Shown: piece by piece, positions 1 to 6,234 of the stretch | Layout of the letters: each line of letters opens with the position of its first letter | Numbering within the stretch: the stretch's first letter is position 1 | From: an uncultured Bacillota bacterium | GTDB taxonomy: Bacteria > Bacillota > JAAYKD01 | DNA: 8,391 nucleotides | NCBI GenBank assembly: GCA_937897315.1 | Contig: CALCNS010000252.1 | Coordinates: forward strand, 1-8,391 | Reading direction: 5' to 3' | Notes under the pieces: generated by a model | What the model saw: the letters and a program-made list of their open reading frames with translations, nothing else | Told to the model about the DNA's origin: nothing | The model's database searches: none | Translations under genes and position numbers: made by a program

Positions 1-2
1 CC

Positions 3-779
3 GCATCGGAGCGATTGAAGGTTTTTGGAGACTCATTTAAAGCGGTGAATGCAAATTTTAGTCAAATTGATACCGTATTACATAAAATGGAGATCGATCG
101 GGTAGATGGAGTATTGTTTGATTTAGGTGTGTCTTCACCGCAATTGGATTGGGAAGACCGTGGGTTTAGTTACTGGGGGAACGCTGACCTCGATATGAGG
201 ATGAATCTTGATCAGGAAGGTACTGCAACGGACCTCTTAAGAGAATTGTCTGAAGGTGAACTAACGACCATTTTCAGAGATTATGGGGAAGAAAAATGGG
301 CTTCTCGAATTTCCAAGTTCATTGTAGAAACTAGAAAAATGGAACCCATCAGAACCTCAGATCAGTTGGTGAATGTGATCAAAGCGGCCATACCTGCCTC
401 AGCCAGAAGAGAGGGTGGTCACCCAGCCAAACGAGTTTTTCAAGCGCTTCGAATTGCAGTGAATCGAGAGCTTGATGTATTGCAAATCGGTTTAGAAAAA
501 GCCTTGTTTTTGCTTCGTCCCGATGGAGTTCTGGCTGTAATCTCCTTCCACTCCTTGGAAGATCGCATCGTGAAACAGTTCATGAAAAACCAAGTCCATC
601 CTTGTACCTGCCCCCCAAAGATCCCTGTTTGTGTATGCGGTAGAAAACCAACCCTTCGTCTTTTGACAAATAAACCAATTATTGCCGGTCAAGAGGAGCT
701 TTCGTGGAATCCCAGAGCTAAAAGTGCAAAACTACGTGCTGCCATGAAATTGGCGACACCTGTAAAAGAGGAAAGGTGA
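3..779 (+). CDS. rsmH: 16S rRNA (cytosine(1402)-N(4))-methyltransferase RsmH, 5' end cut off by the window
   Basis: RsmH (MraW) uses S-adenosylmethionine to methylate N4 of C1402 in the decoding centre of 16S rRNA, in the cytoplasm. The open frame is already running at the first complete codon (nt 3), so the ATG-like TTG at nt 15 is internal, not the start. About 258 residues are visible; the family is usually near 310, so roughly 50 N-terminal residues, including the glycine-rich SAM-binding loop, lie upstream. Visible family motifs are DLGVSSPQLD (nt 120-149), an LDMRM stretch just after it, GHPAKRVFQALR (nt 417-452) and SFHSLEDR (nt 543-566). A four-cysteine cluster follows (nt 603-638, CTC...CVC), as in many Firmicutes homologues, and then NPRAKSAKLRA near the end. 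It is the usual neighbour of ftsL at the head of dcw clusters. Identification is very secure. Confidence 0.97.
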   Translation, partial: ASERLKVFGDSFKAVNANFSQIDTVLHKMEIDRVDGVLFDLGVSSPQLDWEDRGFSYWGNADLDMRMNLDQEGTATDLLRELSEGELTTIFRDYGEEKWASRISKFIVETRKMEPIRTSDQLVNVIKAAIPASARREGGHPAKRVFQALRIAVNRELDVLQIGLEKALFLLRPDGVLAVISFHSLEDRIVKQFMKNQVHPCTCPPKIPVCVCGRKPTLRLLTNKPIIAGQEELSWNPRAKSAKLRAAMKLATPVKEER

Positions 780-784
780 GTAAC

Positions 785-1201
785 ATGGCATTAGCTAGAA
801 GAGTAGAAGAAGAGCTTTTGATATTGCAGCCGGAGCAGTTAACCATCCCTTTACCCAAGACAAAAGAAAACATTATCATATTACCAAGGAAACATGAAAT
901 TGCTGTTCCTTTGTTTAATATGTCTTTATTACGTTATGTATGTACTTTAGCCGCAATTCTCATGATTTCGGGATTCGTGATATCCGCACGAGCTTCTTAT
1001 CTATATTCCGTTTCACAAGGGATGGAGACGATTCAAAAAGAAATGACAGTTTTACGCAACCAAAATGACATACTGAAAATTCATATTGCTGAAGCCTCAT
1101 CTCTCGAAAAAATTGAAAACAGAGCGATTACCTTAGGGTTTGCAAAACCATCCCAAACCCAAATTTATGAAATGCCTGTAATTCGACAAGTATTAAATTA
1201 A
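785..1201 (+). CDS. ftsL: cell division protein FtsL
   Basis: FtsL is a small bitopic divisome protein that pairs with DivIC/FtsB and FtsQ/DivIB to recruit and activate the septal synthase. The 138-residue product has the expected layout: a charged cytoplasmic N-terminus (about 1-48), one membrane segment (about 49-69, LLRYVCTLAAILMISGF), then an outward-facing stretch likely to form a coiled coil (about 74-110). The C-terminal ENRAITLGFAKP region matches the FtsL/DivIC pattern of an arginine or alanine helix ending in LGF. FtsL sequences vary greatly, so the call rests on topology, size and position straight after rsmH. I chose ATG 785 because AGGTGA (774-779) sits at good spacing. An alternative GTG at 776 overlaps the rsmH stop (GTGA) and adds three residues. 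Both starts imply coupling to rsmH translation. The next gene in most clusters would be a penicillin-binding protein, but none follows here. Confidence 0.9.
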   Translation: MALARRVEEELLILQPEQLTIPLPKTKENIIILPRKHEIAVPLFNMSLLRYVCTLAAILMISGFVISARASYLYSVSQGMETIQKEMTVLRNQNDILKIHIAEASSLEKIENRAITLGFAKPSQTQIYEMPVIRQVLN

Positions 1202-1210
1202 ACTGGACAA

Positions 1211-1243
1211 CTGCACCGATGGCTGCAGATGATGTCGATGCAG
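1211..1243 (+). other. imperfect inverted repeat (possible RNA hairpin) after ftsL
   Basis: CTGCACCGATG (1211-1221) can pair with TGTCGATGCAG (1233-1243). By hand this gives eight Watson-Crick pairs, two G-T wobbles and one C-A mismatch around an 11-base loop. It begins ten bases after the ftsL stop and is directly followed by a second, stronger hairpin (1247-1271). Bases 1211-1270 contain 39 G or C out of 60, clearly richer than the flanking coding sequence. It could be part of a composite terminator, a structured RNA element or a copy of a dispersed palindromic repeat. I cannot choose between these from one window. Confidence 0.5.
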
Positions 1244-1246
1244 AGG

Positions 1247-1274
1247 ACCGCCCTCGGGTTCGAGTGGCGGTTTT
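1247..1274 (+). terminator. probable intrinsic terminator of the rsmH-ftsL transcript
   Basis: ACCGCC CTCG (1247-1256) pairs with CGAG and GGCGGT (1261-1264 and 1266-1271), with one bulged T at 1265 and a GGTT tetraloop. This is a ten-pair GC-rich stem. It is followed by TTTT (1271-1274), then GCC, so the U-tract is short and termination may be partial. The position, 45 bases after the ftsL stop and upstream of a good promoter, fits an operon boundary. Confidence 0.6.
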
Positions 1275-1299
1275 GCCATAGTATAAGAGCAACTTTTCA

Positions 1300-1328
1300 T
1301 TGACTAGCCTTCAGAAATCAATTATGAT
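1300..1328 (+). promoter_or_regulatory. sigma-A type promoter for murF and downstream genes
   Basis: The -35 box TTGACT (1300-1305) matches five of six consensus bases. The -10 box TATGAT (1323-1328) also matches five of six. The spacer is exactly 17 bases, the optimum. Transcription would start near 1335, giving a leader of about 50 bases that contains the murF ribosome binding site. There is no extended -10 TGN. It lies between the terminator-like hairpin and murF, the expected place for a promoter restarting the cluster. Confidence 0.75.
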
Positions 1329-1370
1329 TATTTATTGTGGCATAGCCAAAAAGTCTGAATGGATAGATGC

Positions 1371-1376
1371 AGGAGG
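1371..1376 (+). promoter_or_regulatory. ribosome binding site deciding the murF start
   Basis: A perfect AGGAGG lies seven bases before ATG 1384. The same frame stays open back to nt 1282 and offers a TTG at 1300, but that codon is part of the -35 box and would precede the transcription start. The site therefore fixes the murF start at 1384. Confidence 0.9.
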
Positions 1377-1383
1377 GTTATCA

Positions 1384-2781
1384 ATGGCTTCAATGACCGT
1401 ATCGGAATTCGCGAATGAGGTCCAGGGGAAAATCTGGGGTAAGAACGCGGATTTATCAATAACCAATATTGTCACAGACAGTCGAAAAGCACGAGAGGGA
1501 TCTCTTTTCATTGCTTTAAAAGGAGAACACTATGATGGACATCACTTTATCACAAAAGCATTAGAACAAGGGGCAGTAGCCGCACTATCGCAAGAGCGTC
1601 CAGAGAGCGAATCGCTATCGGTGATTCAGGTAGATGATTGTGTGGAGGCTATGGCTCGTTTAGGCAGAGCATGTCTCCGCAGATTTCCTGTTCCTGTTGT
1701 TGCCATTACAGGAAGTGTGGGTAAAACCAGCTGCAAGGAAATGATTGCTTCCGTACTCTCAGAAAAGTTTACCGTTCTCAAAACAGAAGGGAACTTAAAT
1801 ACAGAAACAGGCTTGCCTATTACGTTATATCGGTTAACTGCAGATCATCAAGTCGTCGTTCTAGAAATGGGGATGCAGGGGTTAGGGGAGATTGCACACC
1901 TTACCCGAATCGCACCTCCCGATTTCGCAGCAGTGACGAATATTTTAGGAGTACATCTGGAGCGTCTGGGTAGCTTGGAAGCTATTGCACAAGCAAAAGC
2001 AGAAATTTTTCAAGGACTAAAAGCAAATGGAACGGCGTTCTTTCGTGAAGAGGAGTCTTGGAAGGACTATCTGATTTCATTTTGCCGGGGTGAATACATA
2101 ACCTATGGACTTTCGAATCAAAGTGATGTATATGCGGATAATCTTCAGAGTTTAGGATTACATGGTTCGACATTCACATTGCACTTACCACACGGGAACA
2201 AGATTGTAGCGCAAATTGGCTTGCCTGGAAAACATATGGTGGAAAATGCCTGTTTAGCAGCAGCAATCGGTTATCAAATGGGCCTTGATGAAAAGGAAAT
2301 TGTGAAAGGGTTAGGTCGTGTAACAGCTCAAAAACAAAGAAACCAATGGTTAAGATTGAAAGGAGATCGGCTAATTCTGAATGATTGTTACAACTCCAGT
2401 CCGATTTCGTTGCAAGCAGCCTTGGATCTGATCAAAGAAAACAAAGAAACAAGAACGCAAGTAGCAGTGTTAGGCGATATGAGAGAATTAGGGGACCGAG
2501 AAGTCGAGGAACACAAAATCATTGGAGAGCGCCTGTCAAAAGAAGAATATGACTTGCTTATCACCAAAGGATCCTTAGCGAATATCACAGGACAGACATT
2601 TTCAGAACTAAGAAACCTTGGCCTTCGGCATTGGCACACGAATGAGAACAAAGAAATCATCAACTTGTTGTTGGAGAAAGTACCAGAACACAGCATTGTA
2701 CTGATAAAGGGTTCACGTAGCTTGGGGCTTGAAGAGATCGCCGAGCAATTGATTGCATTCTGGGGGGAGCAGTATGAGTAA
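1384..2781 (+). CDS. murF: UDP-N-acetylmuramoyl-tripeptide--D-alanyl-D-alanine ligase MurF
   Basis: MurF is the cytoplasmic ATP-dependent ligase that joins D-Ala-D-Ala to the UDP-MurNAc-tripeptide, completing the pentapeptide. The 465-residue product has normal family length and the three Mur ligase domains. The N-terminal substrate domain includes TDSRKAREGSLFIALKG (31-47). The central ATPase has the P-loop TGSVGKTSCKE (109-119), GNLNTETGLP (136-145) and EMGMQGLGEI (161-170). TNI at 185-187 leads to AKAEIF (204-209), which carries the lysine expected to be carbamylated. The C-terminal domain has DCYNSSP (334-340), VLGDMRELG (362-370) and KGSRSLGLEEI (442-452). GSVGKT rather than GSNGKT, together with the C-terminal motifs, favours MurF over MurE. 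The YNSSP motif and the KQRNQW stretch (317-322) are less standard than the rest. The gene overlaps mraY by eight bases and has its own promoter and AGGAGG site. Confidence 0.95.
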   Translation: MASMTVSEFANEVQGKIWGKNADLSITNIVTDSRKAREGSLFIALKGEHYDGHHFITKALEQGAVAALSQERPESESLSVIQVDDCVEAMARLGRACLRRFPVPVVAITGSVGKTSCKEMIASVLSEKFTVLKTEGNLNTETGLPITLYRLTADHQVVVLEMGMQGLGEIAHLTRIAPPDFAAVTNILGVHLERLGSLEAIAQAKAEIFQGLKANGTAFFREEESWKDYLISFCRGEYITYGLSNQSDVYADNLQSLGLHGSTFTLHLPHGNKIVAQIGLPGKHMVENACLAAAIGYQMGLDEKEIVKGLGRVTAQKQRNQWLRLKGDRLILNDCYNSSPISLQAALDLIKENKETRTQVAVLGDMRELGDREVEEHKIIGERLSKEEYDLLITKGSLANITGQTFSELRNLGLRHWHTNENKEIINLLLEKVPEHSIVLIKGSRSLGLEEIAEQLIAFWGEQYE

Positions 2782-3742
2782 AATTCTTTTGGTTTTACTT
2801 ACTTCTATGCTAGTAGGTTTCCTCGTTATGCCAGTTTTGATTCCCTTGCTACACCGATTGAAATTTGGGCAAAGCATTCGTCAAGAAGGTTTGCAAAGTC
2901 ACTACAAAAAATCAGGTACACCGACCATGGGTGGATTTATGCTGTACATATCGTTAATTTTTGGCCTGGTAATGGGGCAGACCTGGTCATTGCGGATATG
3001 GGTTTTGTTAGCAGTTGTTTTGGGACATGGGTTGTTAGGATTTCTGGATGACTATATCAAGTCTGCTTTGAAAAACCCAGAGGGATTATCTGCAAAAATG
3101 AAGTTAATTGGACAATTCTCCTTTGCCTTTATCTTAGTCTATTTCTTGTACTCTCAGGGGCATACGACAGGGGTATCGATACCCTTTACAAAATTTACGA
3201 TACCATTTGGAATCCTTTACTGGCCAATTGCTCTGATTTATATGGTATTCTTCAGCAATGCAGTGAACATCATCGATGGCGTCGATGGATTATGTAGTGG
3301 TCAAACCTTCATAGTGACCGTCTTCTGTGCTTTGATTGCTCATTATCAGGGGCAGACGGATCTTCTGTATTTCTGTATTTCCTTATCGGGAGCTTTGCTG
3401 GCTTTTTTTGCTTTTAATCGGCATCCGGCGAGAATTTTTATGGGGGATACCGGTTCACTTGGGCTGGGGGCAGCCTTAGCAGGATTAGCACTCATTCTAA
3501 AACTAGAAATCGTGATGTTGTGGGTTGGCATGGTCTTTATCGTAGACATTTTCTCAACCATTATTCAGGTTTTGTATTTCAAGAAGACCAAAGGGAAACG
3601 ACTCTTTAAAATGAGTCCAATTCACCATCATTTTGAATTGTCCGGATGGAGTGAATGGAAAATAGTCTTGGTATTTTGGTCATGGGGTTTGTTTTTTGCC
3701 TTTAGTGGATGGCTTGTTTATTTCAATATGGGGGTGAAATGA
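2774..3742 (+). CDS. mraY: phospho-N-acetylmuramoyl-pentapeptide-transferase MraY
   Basis: MraY is the polytopic membrane enzyme that transfers phospho-MurNAc-pentapeptide from UDP to undecaprenyl phosphate, forming lipid I. The 322-residue protein is of normal Gram-positive length and mostly hydrophobic, consistent with about ten membrane helices. Diagnostic motifs are all present: SHYKKSGTPTMGG (42-54), LDDYIKS with the metal-site aspartates (91-97), NAVNIIDGVDGL (162-173), FMGDTGSLGLG (222-232) and the triple histidine in MSPIHHHFELSGW (280-292). I chose ATG 2774, preceded by GGGGGGAG (2762-2769). The upstream in-frame ATT/TTG codons lie inside murF and have no such site. The start overlaps the end of murF (ATGAGTAA), so translation is probably coupled. 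Confidence 0.97.
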   Translation: MSKILLVLLTSMLVGFLVMPVLIPLLHRLKFGQSIRQEGLQSHYKKSGTPTMGGFMLYISLIFGLVMGQTWSLRIWVLLAVVLGHGLLGFLDDYIKSALKNPEGLSAKMKLIGQFSFAFILVYFLYSQGHTTGVSIPFTKFTIPFGILYWPIALIYMVFFSNAVNIIDGVDGLCSGQTFIVTVFCALIAHYQGQTDLLYFCISLSGALLAFFAFNRHPARIFMGDTGSLGLGAALAGLALILKLEIVMLWVGMVFIVDIFSTIIQVLYFKKTKGKRLFKMSPIHHHFELSGWSEWKIVLVFWSWGLFFAFSGWLVYFNMGVK

Positions 3743-5097
3743 TGAACTTAAGTCAAAAAAAAGTGTTGGTTTTAGGGCTAGCGCGCAGTGGAATTGCTTC
3801 AGTAGGAGTACTACACCGTCATGGTGCAACGGTACTGGTGAACGATGCCGGAACTGCTGAAAAGCTAGCCAAGGATGTACAAGCGGTTCAAGGTATGGTA
3901 CAAGATGTTGTATTGGGAGGACACCCTCTTTCTTTGCTCAACCAGCAATTCGATTTGATTGTAAAGAACCCCGGAATTCCATACGATATTCCTTTTTTAG
4001 TAGAAGCAAGAAATCGCGGTATTCCCGTGGTCAGTGAAGTAGAACTGGCATACCAAGTCACTCGTGCTCCTTTTATTGGCATTACCGGTTCTAATGGAAA
4101 AACTACAACCACTTCATGGGTTGGTGAAATTTTAAAAAATACTTTTGCGCAAGTCCATGTGACTGGTAATATCGGGTTGCCGCTCAGTCAAGAAGTAGAT
4201 GGTCTTGACGAGGATCATCGAGTTGTCGTAGAGTTGTCCAGCTTCCAACTCAATGATGTCATGGATTTTCGCCCTCAAGTGGCTGCATTACTCAATATCT
4301 ATCCTTCTCATTTAGACTGGCATCATACTCTAGAGAATTATATCGGAGCGAAAGCCAATTTGTTCCGAAATCAAGGATCTGAGGATTGGGCGATTTTAAA
4401 TGGCGATCAGGAGCAAACTCTGGCATTAATACCTTGTTTGAAATCAAAAGTTCTCACTTTTAGTACGACCCGACAAGTGGAGCAAGGAGCCTGGATTAAA
4501 GACAATGTAATCTGGACTACACTTTCAGGAGAGGCTAATCCGTTGATTTCCCTTAGCGAGCTTGGGATAGGTTATGCGCATAATCATCAGAATGCGCTTG
4601 CGGCTACTCTTATTTCGTATGCTGCAGGAGCATCCTTTGAAGCAATCAACAAAGGGTTAAAGGAATTTCGAGGAGTGAAACATCGTTTTCAGGTTGTGGA
4701 CACCATCAATGGAGTGCTTTTCATCAACGACTCGAAAGCGACCAATTCACAAGCTTCTCTGACGGCCTTATCTCTACCTCAATCTCCCATTGTTTGGATT
4801 GCCGGAGGGTTAGATCGTGGACAGGATATCGAAGAAATCACGACTTTAGCTGCGAAAAGGTGCAAAACAGCGATCCTGTTGGGTCAAACCAAAGATCGAT
4901 TCGCGGTAGCCCTTCGCGAAAAGGGAGTTTCGGAACTTTATTTGGTACAAAATATGGCGGAAGCAGTGGAAATCGCTAAAAAAATCAGTCTGCCGGGAGA
5001 TACGGTTCTCTTATCGCCGGCATGTGCTAGTTGGGATATGTATCCCAGTTTTGAACACCGAGGGGATGATTTCATCAATGAAGTAACCAGGAAATGA
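3742..5097 (+). CDS. murD: UDP-N-acetylmuramoyl-L-alanine--D-glutamate ligase MurD
   Basis: MurD adds D-glutamate to UDP-MurNAc-L-Ala in the cytoplasm, using ATP. The 451-residue product matches the usual Bacillus-type length. Motifs in order are VLVLGLARSG (8-17, nucleotide-sugar domain), VKNPGIP (74-80), the P-loop GITGSNGKTTTT (113-124) and GNIGLPLS (142-149). VELSSFQL (163-170), IYPSHLDWH (186-194) and GAKANLF (202-208) follow; K204 is the probable carbamylated lysine. The C-terminal part has FINDSKATN (327-335), GGLDRG (355-360) and LSPACASWDMY (424-434). ATG 3742 shares one base with the mraY stop and is seven bases after the GG of GGTGA (3733-3737). The adjacent ATG at 3739 would give a four-base ATGA overlap and one more residue; I cannot exclude it. 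Coupling to mraY is expected either way. Confidence 0.96.
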   Translation: MNLSQKKVLVLGLARSGIASVGVLHRHGATVLVNDAGTAEKLAKDVQAVQGMVQDVVLGGHPLSLLNQQFDLIVKNPGIPYDIPFLVEARNRGIPVVSEVELAYQVTRAPFIGITGSNGKTTTTSWVGEILKNTFAQVHVTGNIGLPLSQEVDGLDEDHRVVVELSSFQLNDVMDFRPQVAALLNIYPSHLDWHHTLENYIGAKANLFRNQGSEDWAILNGDQEQTLALIPCLKSKVLTFSTTRQVEQGAWIKDNVIWTTLSGEANPLISLSELGIGYAHNHQNALAATLISYAAGASFEAINKGLKEFRGVKHRFQVVDTINGVLFINDSKATNSQASLTALSLPQSPIVWIAGGLDRGQDIEEITTLAAKRCKTAILLGQTKDRFAVALREKGVSELYLVQNMAEAVEIAKKISLPGDTVLLSPACASWDMYPSFEHRGDDFINEVTRK

Positions 5098-5107
5098 GGT
5101 TCTTGCG

Positions 5108-6217
5108 ATGAGGCGAAAATCCAAAGCGATTCCTGATTTGTGGTTGATTATCATTGTGTTATCCTTGGTTTCATTTGGTTTGGTGATGGTATATTCATCC
5201 AGTTCAGTCGATGCAGCTATCACACATAAAAATGATTTTTTCTATGTCATTCAACAGGGAAAATGGGCTGTACTAGCATTAATGGCCATGATGATTACCA
5301 CATACATTCCCATGAAGTGGTTTGAATTCTTAGCCAAACCGGTATATTTCGTTGGCATTGTGCTCTTAGCCTTGCTTTTGATTCCCGGTGTTGGGACAAC
5401 CATCAAAGGAGCAACCCGATGGATTGATTTAGGTTTCACTACCTTTATGCCCTCGGAAGTGGTCAAAATTGGTATGGTGATGATGTATGCCAAATTCTTA
5501 TCTGGGATTAAAGGCCAGTTACGAAATTTGAAAGACATTTTTATCGGTCTAGTCATTTTTCTTCTTCCCGCAGGGTTAATCTTAAAGCAACCAGATTATA
5601 GTACCATGCTCATCGTGATTGGCACAGCTGGAGTTATGATGGTGGTTGCAGGGTTACCTTGGCTTTATACAGGTGTGGCCGCTGCACTAGGTGGTAGTGG
5701 ATTGGTATATTTAGCCTTTGCAGAAGAATACCGAAGGGAACGGGTGTTATCTTTTTTAAACCCCTGGAAAGATCCTATCGGAGATGGTTATCAAGTGATT
5801 CAATCCCTATATGCGATCGTATCTGGCGGATTAACTGGACTGGGATTTGGTCAGAGTCGGCAAAAGTTTGGATACCTCCCAGAAGCAATGAGTGATTTTA
5901 TCTTCGCCATCATTGCAGAAGAGTTGGGTCTTATGGGGGTTACATTGTTAATTGGATTGTATGTGCTCTTTCTATGGAGAGGGTTTCGCATTGCGATGAA
6001 AGCGAAAGACATGTTTTCCTCTTTGTTAGCTACGGGTTTTACAACCATGATTTGCTTACAGTCTATCGTGAACATTGGTGTAGCAACTTCTAGTTTACCT
6101 CCAACCGGAATCACATTGCCTTTTATTAGTGCCGGGGGAACCTCTTTGGCCATTTCATTGGTTGCGGTGGGTCTTATGCTCAATGCATCCAAATCGATGC
6201 ATACGAAATCTGCATGA
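5108..6217 (+). CDS. ftsW: SEDS-family peptidoglycan glycosyltransferase FtsW / SpoVE
   Basis: This is a polytopic SEDS protein that polymerises lipid II into glycan strands, working with a class B penicillin-binding protein at the septum or, for SpoVE, in the spore cortex. The 369-residue protein has about ten predicted membrane segments. Family signatures are GATRWIDLG (101-109), KQPDYST (160-166), FLNPWKDPIGDGYQ (216-229), IQSLYAIVSGGLTGLGFGQS (231-250), FGYLPEAMSDFIFAIIAEELG (starting at 254) and PFISAGGTSL (338-347). Asp222 sits where the catalytic aspartate of RodA/FtsW is expected. Sequence alone does not separate vegetative FtsW from sporulation SpoVE; both occur at this place in Firmicutes clusters. 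The start is ATG 5108, with GAGGT (5096-5100) seven bases upstream and overlapping the murD stop. A cognate penicillin-binding protein gene, normally upstream in the cluster, is absent from the window. Confidence 0.93.
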   Translation: MRRKSKAIPDLWLIIIVLSLVSFGLVMVYSSSSVDAAITHKNDFFYVIQQGKWAVLALMAMMITTYIPMKWFEFLAKPVYFVGIVLLALLLIPGVGTTIKGATRWIDLGFTTFMPSEVVKIGMVMMYAKFLSGIKGQLRNLKDIFIGLVIFLLPAGLILKQPDYSTMLIVIGTAGVMMVVAGLPWLYTGVAAALGGSGLVYLAFAEEYRRERVLSFLNPWKDPIGDGYQVIQSLYAIVSGGLTGLGFGQSRQKFGYLPEAMSDFIFAIIAEELGLMGVTLLIGLYVLFLWRGFRIAMKAKDMFSSLLATGFTTMICLQSIVNIGVATSSLPPTGITLPFISAGGTSLAISLVAVGLMLNASKSMHTKSA

Positions 6218-6234
6218 GGAAGAGGTGGAAATCG

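Noticed and set aside
1247..1275. Possible T-box or tRNA-like element (GGTTCGAGT resembles a tRNA T-loop).
   Set aside because: The flanks cannot form a T-arm, there is no acceptor stem or CCA, and the T-box core sequence (GGGTGGNACCGCG) is absent. The plain hairpin explains the bases better.
1282..1287. TATAAG as an alternative -10 box upstream of murF.
   Set aside because: The bases 17 upstream (TTCGAG) fall in the hairpin and are a poor -35. The TTGACT/TATGAT pair is much stronger.
3171..3184. Perfect 14-base palindrome GGGTATCGATACCC inside mraY.
   Set aside because: One such palindrome is expected roughly every 16 kb by chance, and it lies in a normal coding stretch between conserved motifs. 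No operator context is seen.
3755..3762. Run of eight A near the murD start, a possible slippage site.
   Set aside because: It simply encodes the QKK of the N-terminal MurD strand. The frame is correct on both sides and no alternative product is evident.
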